Positions 27,984 through 36,492 of a stretch of DNA of 64,000 nucleotides are shown here, in pieces. The stretch is from a bacterium (GTDB lineage Bacteria; SAR324; XYD2-FULL-50-16). A model generated the notes under the pieces. It searched no databases. It saw nothing but the letters and a program-made list of their open reading frames with translations, and was not told the DNA's origin. The first letter of the stretch is position 1. Every line of letters starts with the position of its first letter. A program made the position numbers and the translations under genes. The DNA lies in NCBI GenBank assembly GCA_018830885.1, contig JAHJRI010000078.1:1-64000 (forward strand). Reading direction: 5' to 3'.

Positions 27984-28085
27984 TCCGTCCGGGATACCGA
28001 TCCGCCCCGAACTCTCCCGGGAGAGGGGGCAGATCCTGAAAATGGGAGCACCGCCGCTCCCTGTTCATGATTGGAAATTAGAACG

Positions 28086-28727
28086 ATGACAGCACTTTTC
28101 GGAATTTTAATCACCTCCTTTATCATTGCGCTCTCGGGCGCTCTGATGCCGGGTCCGTTTCTGACAGCGACCATCAGTGAAAGCGCCAGAAAGGGATTTT
28201 CCGCAGGTCCCCTGATGATTATCGGTCACGGGATTCTGGAGCTGCTGCTGGTGGTGGCTTTGATGCTGGGGCTCGCCCCTTTCCTGAAAAACGATACCGT
28301 TTTTGGGGCCATTGCCGTTTCCGGTGCTTTTATCCTGCTCTGGATGGCTTTCGGGATGTTCCGGTCACTGCCAACCCTGCAGATGGTGACAAAAACGGAG
28401 GATGCCCGTCGCGGCGGGCTGATCATGACCGGAATCCTGATGAGTGTCGCCAACCCCTATTGGGCCATCTGGTGGGCAACGATCGGCCTGGGATACATTG
28501 TTCACAGCCAGGGTTTTGGTTTTATCGGTGTGCTCTTGTTTTTCGTTGGCCATATTCTGGCAGATCTGGTCTGGTACTCCGCTGTTTCCTTTTCCATATC
28601 CAGGGGCAAATCATTTCTCAGCATACCACTGTATCGCAGTGTCATTGGTGTGTGTGCCTGTTTTCTGGTCGTGATGGCCGTCTATTTCGGTTATTCCGGT
28701 TTTGAAAAATTTGCGGTGATCAACTGA
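28086..28727 (+). CDS. LysE-family amino acid exporter
   Basis: A 213-residue inner-membrane protein with about six hydrophobic segments. The N-terminal GALMPGPFLTATISESARKG and the later SVANPYWAIWWATIGLGY are diagnostic for LysE/RhtB-type translocators, which export amino acids or related molecules. The start ATG at 28086 is preceded by GGAAA; a TTG at 28071 is less likely. It follows ilvE by about 100 nt and precedes yacG. The substrate is unknown. Confidence 0.85.
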   Translation: MTALFGILITSFIIALSGALMPGPFLTATISESARKGFSAGPLMIIGHGILELLLVVALMLGLAPFLKNDTVFGAIAVSGAFILLWMAFGMFRSLPTLQMVTKTEDARRGGLIMTGILMSVANPYWAIWWATIGLGYIVHSQGFGFIGVLLFFVGHILADLVWYSAVSFSISRGKSFLSIPLYRSVIGVCACFLVVMAVYFGYSGFEKFAVIN

Positions 28728-28801
28728 GGGACCACGGGTCGCGAAGCCGATTGCGCCAATCAATTTAACCAGGACCCATCTTCCGAGGGGATGGTTTTTC
28801 C

Positions 28802-29011
28802 ATGGAAAAACAAGATACCAAGCTGACCGTTAAATGCCCTACTTGCCGTCAACCCGCAGCCTGGCAGGGCAATGCGTTTCGTCCTTTCTGCAGCGAGCGA
28901 TGCAAGCTGATCGATCTGGGCAACTGGGCAGAGGGCCGTTACAATATCGAAAGTATCGAACCGCCTGACTTTCCCGAGGACGACACGGACGGAACCCTTC
29001 CCGAAAACTGA
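28802..29011 (+). CDS. yacG: DNA gyrase inhibitor YacG (zinc ribbon)
   Basis: A 69-residue zinc-binding protein. VKCPTCRQP and PFCSERCKLIDLGNWA carry the four zinc cysteines and the conserved helix; the acidic tail (PEDDTDGTLPEN) is also typical. YacG binds GyrB and inhibits gyrase in E. coli. The stop is one nucleotide before the dsbD start, so the two are probably coupled. Confidence 0.93.
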   Translation: MEKQDTKLTVKCPTCRQPAAWQGNAFRPFCSERCKLIDLGNWAEGRYNIESIEPPDFPEDDTDGTLPEN

Positions 29012-29012
29012 T

Positions 29013-30941
29013 ATGACAGGGAGACAGTTGCTGTTCCGGATGGCGATCTTGCTGGGCATGGTTCTCCTGGCACCGGGACTCAATGCAACAGAGCCTTTTA
29101 AATCCCAGATCCCCGGGGTGGAAGAGAATCCCGTTGACTTTCAGGCCCGTCTGGTTCCACCCGACGTCCGATCAGCAGAAAAGGTCCGGCTGGTTGTTGA
29201 ATCCCGTCTGAAACCGGGTTGGCATATTTACTCCGTGATCCGGTCAGAGGATCCCGATGCCCCCCCGCCGACCCGTCTTGATGTCCATGCCGGTCTGCTG
29301 ACCGAAGATGGACCGGTCTATGAAACACCCCCTGAAACTGAATTCATCCCTGTCCTGGGAATGAAGATCGATTATCACTCCGGGCAGGCTTTCTTTTATC
29401 AGAATCTACAGGTGGTCAAGGACGCCGCGCCCGCATCCCGTTCCCTGACAGCCGATCTGACCTATCAGCTGTGCACCGCTGCCATCTGCCTGCCACCAAA
29501 AACAGAAACATTCACAGTTGCCTACCGGATCGACCCGGGGGAGGCCAGAACCGCCTTTCTTCATCCCGATCGAACCATCAATACGCTGCCGGGAAAAGGA
29601 GACCGCAACGTCCTGGCGGAGTTTCAGGCAAGTGGTTTCTGGGCTTTTATCGCGCTGGCTGCGCTGATGGGACTGGTCTCACTCCTGACCCCCTGTGTAT
29701 TTCCCATGATTCCCATCACGGTCACCTATTTTTCCAAACAGGCCGAAGGAAAGCAGTCTCGTGTCATCAAACTGGCAACCCTGTTCGCACTGGGGATCAT
29801 CTTCACCTATACGGCTGTCGGGCTGCTGCTGTCAGGGCTGTTCGGGGCTGGCAGCGCCCTGCTGCTGGCGTCCAATCCGATAATCAACCTGATCATCGGT
29901 ATTGTGTTTATCCTGTTTGCCCTGAGTCTGATGGGTCTGTTCGAAATATCCCTGCCGGCCGGGCTGGAATCCTTTTTCGACCGGAAATCGCGATCTCTGG
30001 GGGGTATTGCAGGGGTGTTGCTCATGGGGTTTACCTTTACCCTGACCGCATTTACCTGCACGGTCCAATTCGTGGGAACCATGCTGATTGCCGCCGCCCA
30101 GGGAGAATGGATCTGGCCGCTGCTGGGGATGCTGGTTTTCTCGACAGTCTTTTCCCTGCCCTTTTTTCTGCTCGCCATCGCCCCCAGCCTGGTCAGGCAG
30201 ATCCAGGGACGATCCGGGGCCTGGCTGGGCAGAAGCAAGACGGTCCTGGGAATACTGGAAATGATGGCCTCGATCAAGTTTCTTTCCAACGCTGACCTGG
30301 TCTGGCAGACAGAGCTCCTGCCCCGAAATACCGCCATCGGCGTCTGGACTGCCCTGCTGCTGGCGATTGTGATCTACCTGATATGGACCGGTATCCGGCC
30401 AGTCCTGAACCGATCCCCCATCCAGTGGGCCGCCGTGGCCTTCTTTCTCTCCCTGACGATTCTTGTCAGCAGGGGCTGGAACGACCGTTCTCTGGGAAGC
30501 CTGGTTGATTCCGTCCTGCCGCCAGCCAGTGGTCTGCACCAGACAGCAGGTGAGATGGTTTCCGCGGAAGAGATCCGGGAGCTGCAGTGGCTGGATTCCT
30601 ACAGCGAGGCCCTGAAGCTGGCACAGCGGGACAAGCGGCCCATACTCCTGGAGTTCACAGGCTATACCTGCGTCAATTGCCGCTGGATGGAGCAGAATAT
30701 CCTGGCCCGCAAAAAGATCCATTACCACATTCGAGACGGATTTATTCCGGTGCGACTCTATACCGACGGCGGGAAAAACGCCCAGAAAAACCTGGATTTC
30801 CAAATCGACCGGTTTCAGACGGTCGCCCTGCCCTTTTATGCCATCCTCAGCCCCGACGGCCACCTCATCCGCAAACAAAACGGTATTACCCTGAATCCAA
30901 AAGCGTTCGAGCAGTTTCTGACCCTCAAACAAACAGAGTGA
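29013..30941 (+). CDS. dsbD: Thiol:disulfide interchange protein DsbD
   Basis: A 642-residue inner-membrane reductase that carries electrons from cytoplasmic thioredoxin to the periplasm. After a signal peptide (residues 1-26) comes the periplasmic alpha domain with its Cys pair (LCTAAIC, 154-159). Eight membrane segments follow, with the beta-domain cysteines in LLTPCVFPMIPI (about 228) and FTCTVQFVGT. The C-terminal thioredoxin-like gamma domain has GYTCVNCRWM. All three redox pairs are therefore intact. Together with the Sec DsbA-like protein it suggests active thiol chemistry in this organism, though the two genes are 15 kb apart. Confidence 0.94.
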   Translation: MTGRQLLFRMAILLGMVLLAPGLNATEPFKSQIPGVEENPVDFQARLVPPDVRSAEKVRLVVESRLKPGWHIYSVIRSEDPDAPPPTRLDVHAGLLTEDGPVYETPPETEFIPVLGMKIDYHSGQAFFYQNLQVVKDAAPASRSLTADLTYQLCTAAICLPPKTETFTVAYRIDPGEARTAFLHPDRTINTLPGKGDRNVLAEFQASGFWAFIALAALMGLVSLLTPCVFPMIPITVTYFSKQAEGKQSRVIKLATLFALGIIFTYTAVGLLLSGLFGAGSALLLASNPIINLIIGIVFILFALSLMGLFEISLPAGLESFFDRKSRSLGGIAGVLLMGFTFTLTAFTCTVQFVGTMLIAAAQGEWIWPLLGMLVFSTVFSLPFFLLAIAPSLVRQIQGRSGAWLGRSKTVLGILEMMASIKFLSNADLVWQTELLPRNTAIGVWTALLLAIVIYLIWTGIRPVLNRSPIQWAAVAFFLSLTILVSRGWNDRSLGSLVDSVLPPASGLHQTAGEMVSAEEIRELQWLDSYSEALKLAQRDKRPILLEFTGYTCVNCRWMEQNILARKKIHYHIRDGFIPVRLYTDGGKNAQKNLDFQIDRFQTVALPFYAILSPDGHLIRKQNGITLNPKAFEQFLTLKQTE

Positions 30942-31044
30942 TCCCGCCTCATTGAAAAACGGATCGCGTACTGCGTTCCAGCGTCTGCCCTCTCTCCACA
31001 TTTCCCTTGGCAACCAGACTGCCTTCAGAGTATATTTCTTTTAT

Positions 31045-31057
31045 CGAATACTATTCG
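31045..31057. promoter_or_regulatory. Short palindrome upstream of the SDR gene
   Basis: CGAATA-C-TATTCG is a perfect 6-bp inverted repeat about 45 nt before the SDR start codon, within AT-rich DNA. It is a plausible operator; no regulator gene is adjacent. Confidence 0.3.
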
Positions 31058-31101
31058 TTTTCAAGCGGGTAAAGTTTGTTTAATTTTCAAAAGGGGAAGC
31101 C

Positions 31102-31938
31102 ATGTATCTCGAACTCAAGAACAAAACAGCACTGGTGACTGGATCCGGAAAAAAAACAGGTATCGGATATGCGATAGCGGAAAAATTTGCAAAGAACGGA
31201 ACCCATGTAATCATCGCCGATCTGAACCGGCAGAAGCCGGATGATGGCGGGGTCAGGACAGCAACCTCAGAAGAGTCGCTGGAGATCGCCGCTGATTTGA
31301 GTCAGCGTTACGGAATCCGGACACTGGCCGTGGATGTGGATGTGACAAATAACGCTTCCATCGCCAGAATGGTGGAGACAATCAGCGGATCATTCGACTC
31401 TGTTGATGTGTTGTGTAATAACGCCGGGGCTACATTCGGGGTTCCCAATGCGGTGCATACCTATGATGAAGAGGCCTGGATGAAAACCATTGATGTGAAT
31501 CTGCACAGTGTTTTCAAGGTTTCCCGGGCGGTGCTGCCCCTGATGATGAAAAAAGGCGGCACCATTATCAACACCGCTTCCCGGGCTGGTAAGGTGCCCC
31601 CTCTGTTCAACGGGGCCTATGCTGTGGCAAAGGCCGGTGTCATCATGCTGACCAAGGTGATGGCTCGGGAATTGGCCGGTAACAACATCCGCATCAATGC
31701 TGTCTGTCCCGGTCAGATTATGACAGACCTGGAAAAGTGGCGCTTCGGTCTTGAAGCACAATTCTTTAACACCACCATAGAGGAACGCCAGGCTGAGATG
31801 TGCAAAACCATACCCCTCAACCGGATCGGCGAACCTGAAGAAGTTGCGAAGCTGGTTGTCTACCTGGCTTCGGATGAATCGTCCTACATGACCGGTCAGG
31901 CAGTCAACGTGACCGGGGGTCAGTTGATGGAATTGTAG
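31102..31938 (+). CDS. Short-chain dehydrogenase/reductase
   Basis: A 278-residue classical SDR. The nucleotide-binding loop is TGSGKKTGIGYAIAE, with NNAG, the catalytic Ser in TIINTASRAG and the YAVAK Tyr/Lys pair. The C-terminal MTGQAVNVTGG is typical. It probably acts on a hydroxyacyl-CoA or alcohol, but the substrate is unknown. The ribosome site is AAAGGGGAAG. It forms a single-gene unit convergent with comEA; the two stops are 5 nt apart. Confidence 0.92.
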   Translation: MYLELKNKTALVTGSGKKTGIGYAIAEKFAKNGTHVIIADLNRQKPDDGGVRTATSEESLEIAADLSQRYGIRTLAVDVDVTNNASIARMVETISGSFDSVDVLCNNAGATFGVPNAVHTYDEEAWMKTIDVNLHSVFKVSRAVLPLMMKKGGTIINTASRAGKVPPLFNGAYAVAKAGVIMLTKVMARELAGNNIRINAVCPGQIMTDLEKWRFGLEAQFFNTTIEERQAEMCKTIPLNRIGEPEEVAKLVVYLASDESSYMTGQAVNVTGGQLMEL

Positions 31939-31943
31939 CCGGG

Positions 31944-32252
31944 TTATTCCTTCTTCACATCGGCTGCCATTTCGTCCTGCACAATGATCATATCCTTGTT
32001 GGCTTCAAAGGTTTTGGAGCCGACACCCTGCACTTTCATGATCTCATCTGGCGCCTTAAACCCGCCGACTTTTTCCCGATATTCAACAATTCGCGCCGCA
32101 TAGGTTGGCCCGATTCGTTTCAGTTGACACAGCTGTTTTTCATCAGCGGTATTGATGTTAATCTTACCCTGATCAGCAAACACAGGCATACCCATCAAAA
32201 ACAGCAAGCCAAGCAAAAGGTGGATTCCTTTTTTCAATGTTCTGATTCGCAT
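31944..32252 (-). CDS. ComEA-like helix-hairpin-helix protein
   Basis: A 102-residue exported protein. A signal peptide (residues 1-26, LLLGLLFLMGMPVFA) precedes a double HhH domain with INTADEKQLCQLKRIGPTYA and FKAPDEIMKVQGVGSKTFE. Such proteins bind double-stranded DNA and take part in DNA uptake in competent bacteria, but stand-alone copies are common and untested. The start has AGAGGAG. It is not linked to other competence genes here, apart from the prepilin peptidase 5 kb away. Confidence 0.88.
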   Translation of the reverse strand: MRIRTLKKGIHLLLGLLFLMGMPVFADQGKININTADEKQLCQLKRIGPTYAARIVEYREKVGGFKAPDEIMKVQGVGSKTFEANKDMIIVQDEMAADVKKE

Positions 32253-32661
32253 GGTCTCCTCTTTTTCTGAAGTTAAAGAACAATGAGTACTCCTGGGGAA
32301 AATTTTTCCAATCTGCCATTGGAAAAAGCGGGTCTACTGTTTCAGAATTCGGTTCCAAAGTCAACAAAATCCTAAATTGGATGTCAAACAGCAAATAGTG
32401 AGCAACGAGGTGACCGTGGATTTCTTCCGTCAACAGGAATTCCGGAGTGAACAGCTCATTGTTCAATCAAAACCGGAAAATTCATCCTTTTTTGAAAACC
32501 TGAAATCCCATTGAAGTCACGGATATCAATAATCCATTGCAAAAAGAATCAAAATCGATAGAATCAGCTGACGTCAAAAACGTTTTTTCTTAATTTGGAA
32601 ATCCAGAGATCTGGTTGTTCCAGATTCATTTCCCACTGAAAAACAAACCAAGGAGAACAGG
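32253..32661. promoter_or_regulatory. Divergent intergenic region with hairpins
   Basis: About 410 nt, AT-rich, no supported gene. A perfect 10-bp hairpin (32303-32312 with 32318-32327, loop CTGCC) lies upstream of comEA. Another structure, ATCTGG-TTGTT-CCAGAT (32609-32625) with flanking GGAAAT/ATTTCC, lies 30-65 nt before the unknown membrane protein start and may regulate it. Confidence 0.4.
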
Positions 32662-33285
32662 ATGAATCACCCGGAAGCCACCCAGGCGGCACTCAATCTA
32701 TTGCGCAGCGGAGAACCGTTTCAATGGTATGTCATTACCCTGCTGGCACTGGTGATGTATGTGTATTTCAATGAGGTCTCCAAAGGGAACTGGAAGAACA
32801 TCGCTGCCGGCCTGTCGTTGTATATGGTCCACTGGTTTTTTGAGATCATGAACGGCCTGATCCAGCACTTCAGCGGACATGCCCTCTGGACCGTACCGAC
32901 AGGAACGGCATTTCTGCTGCTGGTAGGGGTTGGGGTTGAACTCAGCCTGATGTTTTCCGTTGCCGGGCTGATCTTCAGCAAAATTCTGCCGGCAGACCCC
33001 AGCATGAAAATCCTCGGTATCAATAACCGGCTGGTGATAGCGGTTGGAAACGCTGCATTTTTTTCCATCTTCGAGATATTCCTGGCAAAGACGCCGGCAT
33101 TTGTCTGGGTCTATCCCTGGTGGGGATCCCTGCCCGTGTTCATTTCGGTCTACATCCCCTTCTTTGTCATTTCGATGTTCAGCTATGATTGGCAGCCGAG
33201 GACACAAATCCGGGTGATTGGGACGCTGTTTGCGATCAATGCCGGGATGCTGGTTGTTTTTGCAGGAATGCTGAGCTGGATATAG
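32662..33285 (+). CDS. Unknown multi-pass membrane protein
   Basis: A 207-residue integral membrane protein that I do not recognise. About six hydrophobic segments can be seen (near residues 22-37, 47-63, 75-105, 121-142, 154-170 and 185-205). The third loop region is rich in Trp and Pro (FVWVYPWWGSLPVF). There is no signal peptide or soluble domain. The AAGGAGAACAGG ribosome site is very good, so translation is likely. It has its own upstream hairpins and a downstream terminator-like hairpin, so it is a single-gene unit. Confidence 0.8.
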   Translation: MNHPEATQAALNLLRSGEPFQWYVITLLALVMYVYFNEVSKGNWKNIAAGLSLYMVHWFFEIMNGLIQHFSGHALWTVPTGTAFLLLVGVGVELSLMFSVAGLIFSKILPADPSMKILGINNRLVIAVGNAAFFSIFEIFLAKTPAFVWVYPWWGSLPVFISVYIPFFVISMFSYDWQPRTQIRVIGTLFAINAGMLVVFAGMLSWI

Positions 33286-33699
33286 GGGAATTCGCAACCG
33301 CGGCTATCGAAATCAGCACCCCCTGGTTTTCATTCCCATGCGGCCATGTGATGGCCAGGTGTCCTGACACAACCGTCCCACACCCGGCACCGGCTAGCAC
33401 CGGGCATCCGGTTTTCTTTTGTCCCCCATGGAGATCGGCCCTGGTGTCATTCTTCTGGGCGGGCAGCGGGACATCAGCCTTTACCGTCGCAGGTAACTGC
33501 GGGATTCTCTATGGGAACGCGCAAAATTCCCAAAACGGGCAGGGCTCATTCCGAGTGACGCAACCCGAGAAAGAGTTCCGTTTTTTAAAGGCCTCTGGTA
33601 AGATGAAATATAAAAGATATCGGGTTTGTTATTGGCCGGGCTCAGGATGAACCTCAGCCAGGCTATGAACTGCACCTGGTCCAAGCACGAAGGGATGGA
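33286..33699. other. Intergenic region before surE
   Basis: About 410 nt without a supported gene. A terminator-like hairpin lies at 33389-33420. Further right, short hairpins such as GGGAA/TTCCC (33511-33530) are visible, but no known riboswitch consensus fits. Confidence 0.35.
33389..33420 (+). terminator. Terminator of the unknown membrane protein gene
   Basis: ACCGG (33389-33393) pairs with CCGGT (33408-33412), followed by TTTCTTTT. An alternative overlapping stem (CCCGG with CCGGG) is also possible. The position, about 100 nt after the stop, fits a transcript end. Confidence 0.4.
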
Positions 33700-34515
33700 A
33701 TGAACCGACCGAGAATATTTTTGAGCAATGATGACGGGATTGAATCCCCGGGCTTGCTGGCCGCAGTGGAAGCGGTCATGGACCTGGGAGAGATTATCGT
33801 CGTGGCCCCGTCCACCCAGCAAACCGGCATGGGCAGAAGTCTGAAAGGGGACCGACAGAGCCGCCTGATTCCCTATGATCTGGGTATCAGCGGGCACGAC
33901 ATCCAGGCCTTTCACTTCGACTGTACACCGGCCATGGCAGTCCATCATGGTCTGCTTGCGCTCTGCTCGGACCGCAAACCGGACCTGTTGATCAGTGGTA
34001 TCAATTACGGAGAGAACATCGGCACCGGGATCACCGCCTCGGGAACCGTAGGTGCGGCCATGGAAGGAGCCGGTCTGGGGGTTCCTTCCATGGCCGTTTC
34101 CAAGGAGACCGCGCCCGGGGACTATCATGAGTATACGGACCAGGATTGGGTGGCGGCAGCCCATTTTACCCGGCAGTTTGCCAGCGTGATGCTGATGGAG
34201 AAGCTGCCCGCCGATGTGGACCTGCTGAAAATCGATGTGCCCAGGCAGGCCTCCCCCGCCACACCGTGGCGACTGACCCGTCTGTCCAGGGATCGTTACT
34301 GGCATACGTTTCTTGCGGATCCAGGTCCCCACAGCAAGGTCGATGATGCCCAGGTAACGATTGATATCGATCACTCAAAACTGAACGTCCAATCCGATGT
34401 CTATGCCATTACCATTGACAGGATTGTCTCAGTAACGCCGTTGAGCCTGGATTTTACGAGTCGTACAGGATTCGAGCACATTCGCAGCCTTCTGTCAGCA
34501 GTCCGGGAGAACTGA
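33700..34515 (+). CDS. surE: 5'/3'-nucleotidase SurE
   Basis: A 271-residue SurE family phosphatase that dephosphorylates nucleoside monophosphates and is linked to stationary-phase survival. The metal-binding N-terminus is IFLSNDDGIESPGL (Asp-Asp pair), followed by VVAPSTQQTGMGRSL and the LLISGINYGENIGTGITASGTVGAAMEG block. The C-terminal half is the normal dimerisation arm. The length is standard. It is followed 55 nt later by an acyl-CoA dehydrogenase, but a functional link is unlikely. Confidence 0.95.
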   Translation: MNRPRIFLSNDDGIESPGLLAAVEAVMDLGEIIVVAPSTQQTGMGRSLKGDRQSRLIPYDLGISGHDIQAFHFDCTPAMAVHHGLLALCSDRKPDLLISGINYGENIGTGITASGTVGAAMEGAGLGVPSMAVSKETAPGDYHEYTDQDWVAAAHFTRQFASVMLMEKLPADVDLLKIDVPRQASPATPWRLTRLSRDRYWHTFLADPGPHSKVDDAQVTIDIDHSKLNVQSDVYAITIDRIVSVTPLSLDFTSRTGFEHIRSLLSAVREN

Positions 34516-34570
34516 CCGCCCGTACCCTGCAGAGAAAACTTGGTACTTAACCCTAACCCCCATATTGACC

Positions 34571-36064
34571 ATGAACGATTCTGAATTTCAGCAGTTTGTC
34601 CAAACATTCCAGGACCGGGTCAGGGATCGACTGTCCAAACAGGCGGCCTATGAAACCGTCAATTACCTGGAAGGATTGCCCCGTGATCTGCTGGATCCGC
34701 TGCTTGAATTGTCGCCGCTCTCCGTCTTTGTTCCCAAGGCATATGGGGGCGACGGCGGAACCCCTGCCCGCTGTCTGGCACTGCTCGAAGCCACATCTTA
34801 CGAATCGATTGCTGTCGGTCTGATGCTGGGTATCAGCGGATCCCTGTTTCTGGACCCGGTCGCCAAGTATGGCAACGAAACAGTCAAGGCGCATGTTTTC
34901 AAGCGGTTTCTGCAGGAGAAGGTGCTGGGCGGATTGATGATCACTGAACCGGATTTCGGGACAGACGCCCTTGCCCTGCAGACCGCCTACCAGGTGAGTG
35001 ATGGGTTATGCCACATCCAGGGGGAAAAACACTGGGGCGGCCTGACCGGACTGGCAGATTTCTGGCTGATGACAGCCCGCCAGCAAAAATCGAACGGAAA
35101 ACTGGCCCGGGATGTGGATCTGTTTATCTGCGAAATGGCACAACCGGGGCAACGCATCGTCGTTGAGTCATATTACCACAAACTGGGTCTGTTTCTGATC
35201 CCTTATGGGCTGAACCGGGTCGACATCAACGTCCCTCTCACATCGAAACTGAACTCCACATCCAGCGGTCTCAAGATGATGATGGACCTGCTGCACCGCA
35301 GTCGTCTCCGCCTGTCGGGAATCGGCATCGGTTTTATCCGGCGCATGCTGGATGAGGCGGTCAGCCATTGCCAGACCCGTTTCGTCAGTGGCAGCCGTCT
35401 GGATGAATATGATCAGGTTCAGCACCGATTGTCCGAACTTCAGGCGTGGTATACCATCAATTCAGGGATGTGCGCATTTACGGCCCGGGTATCGTCCATT
35501 GATTCCGATCTGTCCGGCCTGGGTCTGCAGGCAAACGCCAATAAGGCGATCCTGACCGACATGATGCAGGAGGCGGCCCAATCTCTGCTGCAACTGGTCG
35601 GGGCCAAAGGGTACCGCCGTGACCACATTGCCGGCCGGGCCATCGTGGACTGCCGTCCCTTTCAGATATTCGAAGGATCCAACGACGTCATGTACAGCCA
35701 GATAGCAGATGTGTTCCTGAAGGCGATGAAGCGGGCGATGGAACCCAATCTGCTCCGCTTCTGCACCACCTTTGAACCGGTATCGAAGGCAGCGGACCAT
35801 TACCGGGATCTGCTGGATATCAGGATCGATACCGAGGCCGTGCAGCGGCTCCGGGTTCGTATGGGAAAAATCGTGGCCTGGCTGATTTCAATCGGGTATG
35901 TCCTCGATCTAACCGGTCAACAGTTCAGACAGGATCTGATCGATAACGCGGTTGCCGTTGTCCGCACAAGGATCGCTGAACAGGTATCCGGGTTGAAACA
36001 GCCAAACCCGGTATCGCTGGTAGCGGACTACGCGAATGGAAGTGACTGGAAACAGGTACTCTAG
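34571..36064 (+). CDS. Acyl-CoA dehydrogenase family protein (long form)
   Basis: A 497-residue acyl-CoA dehydrogenase relative. The mid-domain substrate/FAD segment is MITEPDFGTDALALQ, and the C-terminal domain has VGAKGYRRDHIAGR and FQIFEGSNDVMYSQI, with Glu as the likely base. It carries about 110 extra residues at the C-terminus compared with standard enzymes. The start ATG at 34571 has no clear ribosome site; TTG at 34565 is an alternative. The stop overlaps the stop of the convergent Rieske gene by a shared CTAG. Its location next to the carboxylase cluster suggests action on the same acyl-CoA. Confidence 0.85.
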   Translation: MNDSEFQQFVQTFQDRVRDRLSKQAAYETVNYLEGLPRDLLDPLLELSPLSVFVPKAYGGDGGTPARCLALLEATSYESIAVGLMLGISGSLFLDPVAKYGNETVKAHVFKRFLQEKVLGGLMITEPDFGTDALALQTAYQVSDGLCHIQGEKHWGGLTGLADFWLMTARQQKSNGKLARDVDLFICEMAQPGQRIVVESYYHKLGLFLIPYGLNRVDINVPLTSKLNSTSSGLKMMMDLLHRSRLRLSGIGIGFIRRMLDEAVSHCQTRFVSGSRLDEYDQVQHRLSELQAWYTINSGMCAFTARVSSIDSDLSGLGLQANANKAILTDMMQEAAQSLLQLVGAKGYRRDHIAGRAIVDCRPFQIFEGSNDVMYSQIADVFLKAMKRAMEPNLLRFCTTFEPVSKAADHYRDLLDIRIDTEAVQRLRVRMGKIVAWLISIGYVLDLTGQQFRQDLIDNAVAVVRTRIAEQVSGLKQPNPVSLVADYANGSDWKQVL

Positions 36065-36477
36065 GGGACGTAATCCTCGTCATCGTCCTCGTCATAAGAT
36101 GCATAGGTTGCCTTGAGCTGGTCAAACGCTTCCTGTCTGATTTCCAGGAGCTGCTCCCGAATACGGCATTCGAACTTCTGTAGTCGGATGCCGGGTTCAC
36201 CTTCCAGATCCCCGGTATCCAGTCGGTAACGCCAGAGATGCTTGCTGCAGACAAGGTGGTTCTCCTCCAGGATGCCCTGCCCCATCGGCGCCTCCTGGTG
36301 CAGGCACCGACCCGCGAAAACAGCCAGGGAATCCCCCTTTTTAATCGTCACCAGCTCGGTAGCCTGGATCGTGACAGGATTGATTCCTTCGGAAAGGTCC
36401 TTCAAATCGGCGATTGGCAGCCAATCACCATCACCAGCTTCTGCATGGTTCATCGATTTTTTCTGAAAGAGATTCAC
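36061..36477 (-). CDS. Rieske-type [2Fe-2S] protein with acidic tail
   Basis: A 138-residue soluble Rieske ferredoxin-like protein. Cluster ligands are in GRCLHQEAPMG (Cys, His) and LVCSKHLWRY (Cys, His), the family arrangement. It would carry electrons for an oxygenase or another redox enzyme. The C-terminus YDEDDDEDYVP is strongly acidic. GTG at 36477 is used here; ATG at 36453 is an alternative. It lies 15 nt after the reductase gene, so the pair is probably one electron-transfer unit. Such pairs usually serve aerobic oxygenases, which is odd in this setting. Confidence 0.82.
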   Translation of the reverse strand: MNLFQKKSMNHAEAGDGDWLPIADLKDLSEGINPVTIQATELVTIKKGDSLAVFAGRCLHQEAPMGQGILEENHLVCSKHLWRYRLDTGDLEGEPGIRLQKFECRIREQLLEIRQEAFDQLKATYASYDEDDDEDYVP

Positions 36478-36492
36478 TCCCCACCGACATAT

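Noticed and set aside
33480-33600. Possible c-di-GMP (GEMM) or other riboswitch before surE
   Set aside because: Fragments such as GACGCAA and short hairpins occur, but the order and conserved core of GEMM are absent on both strands.
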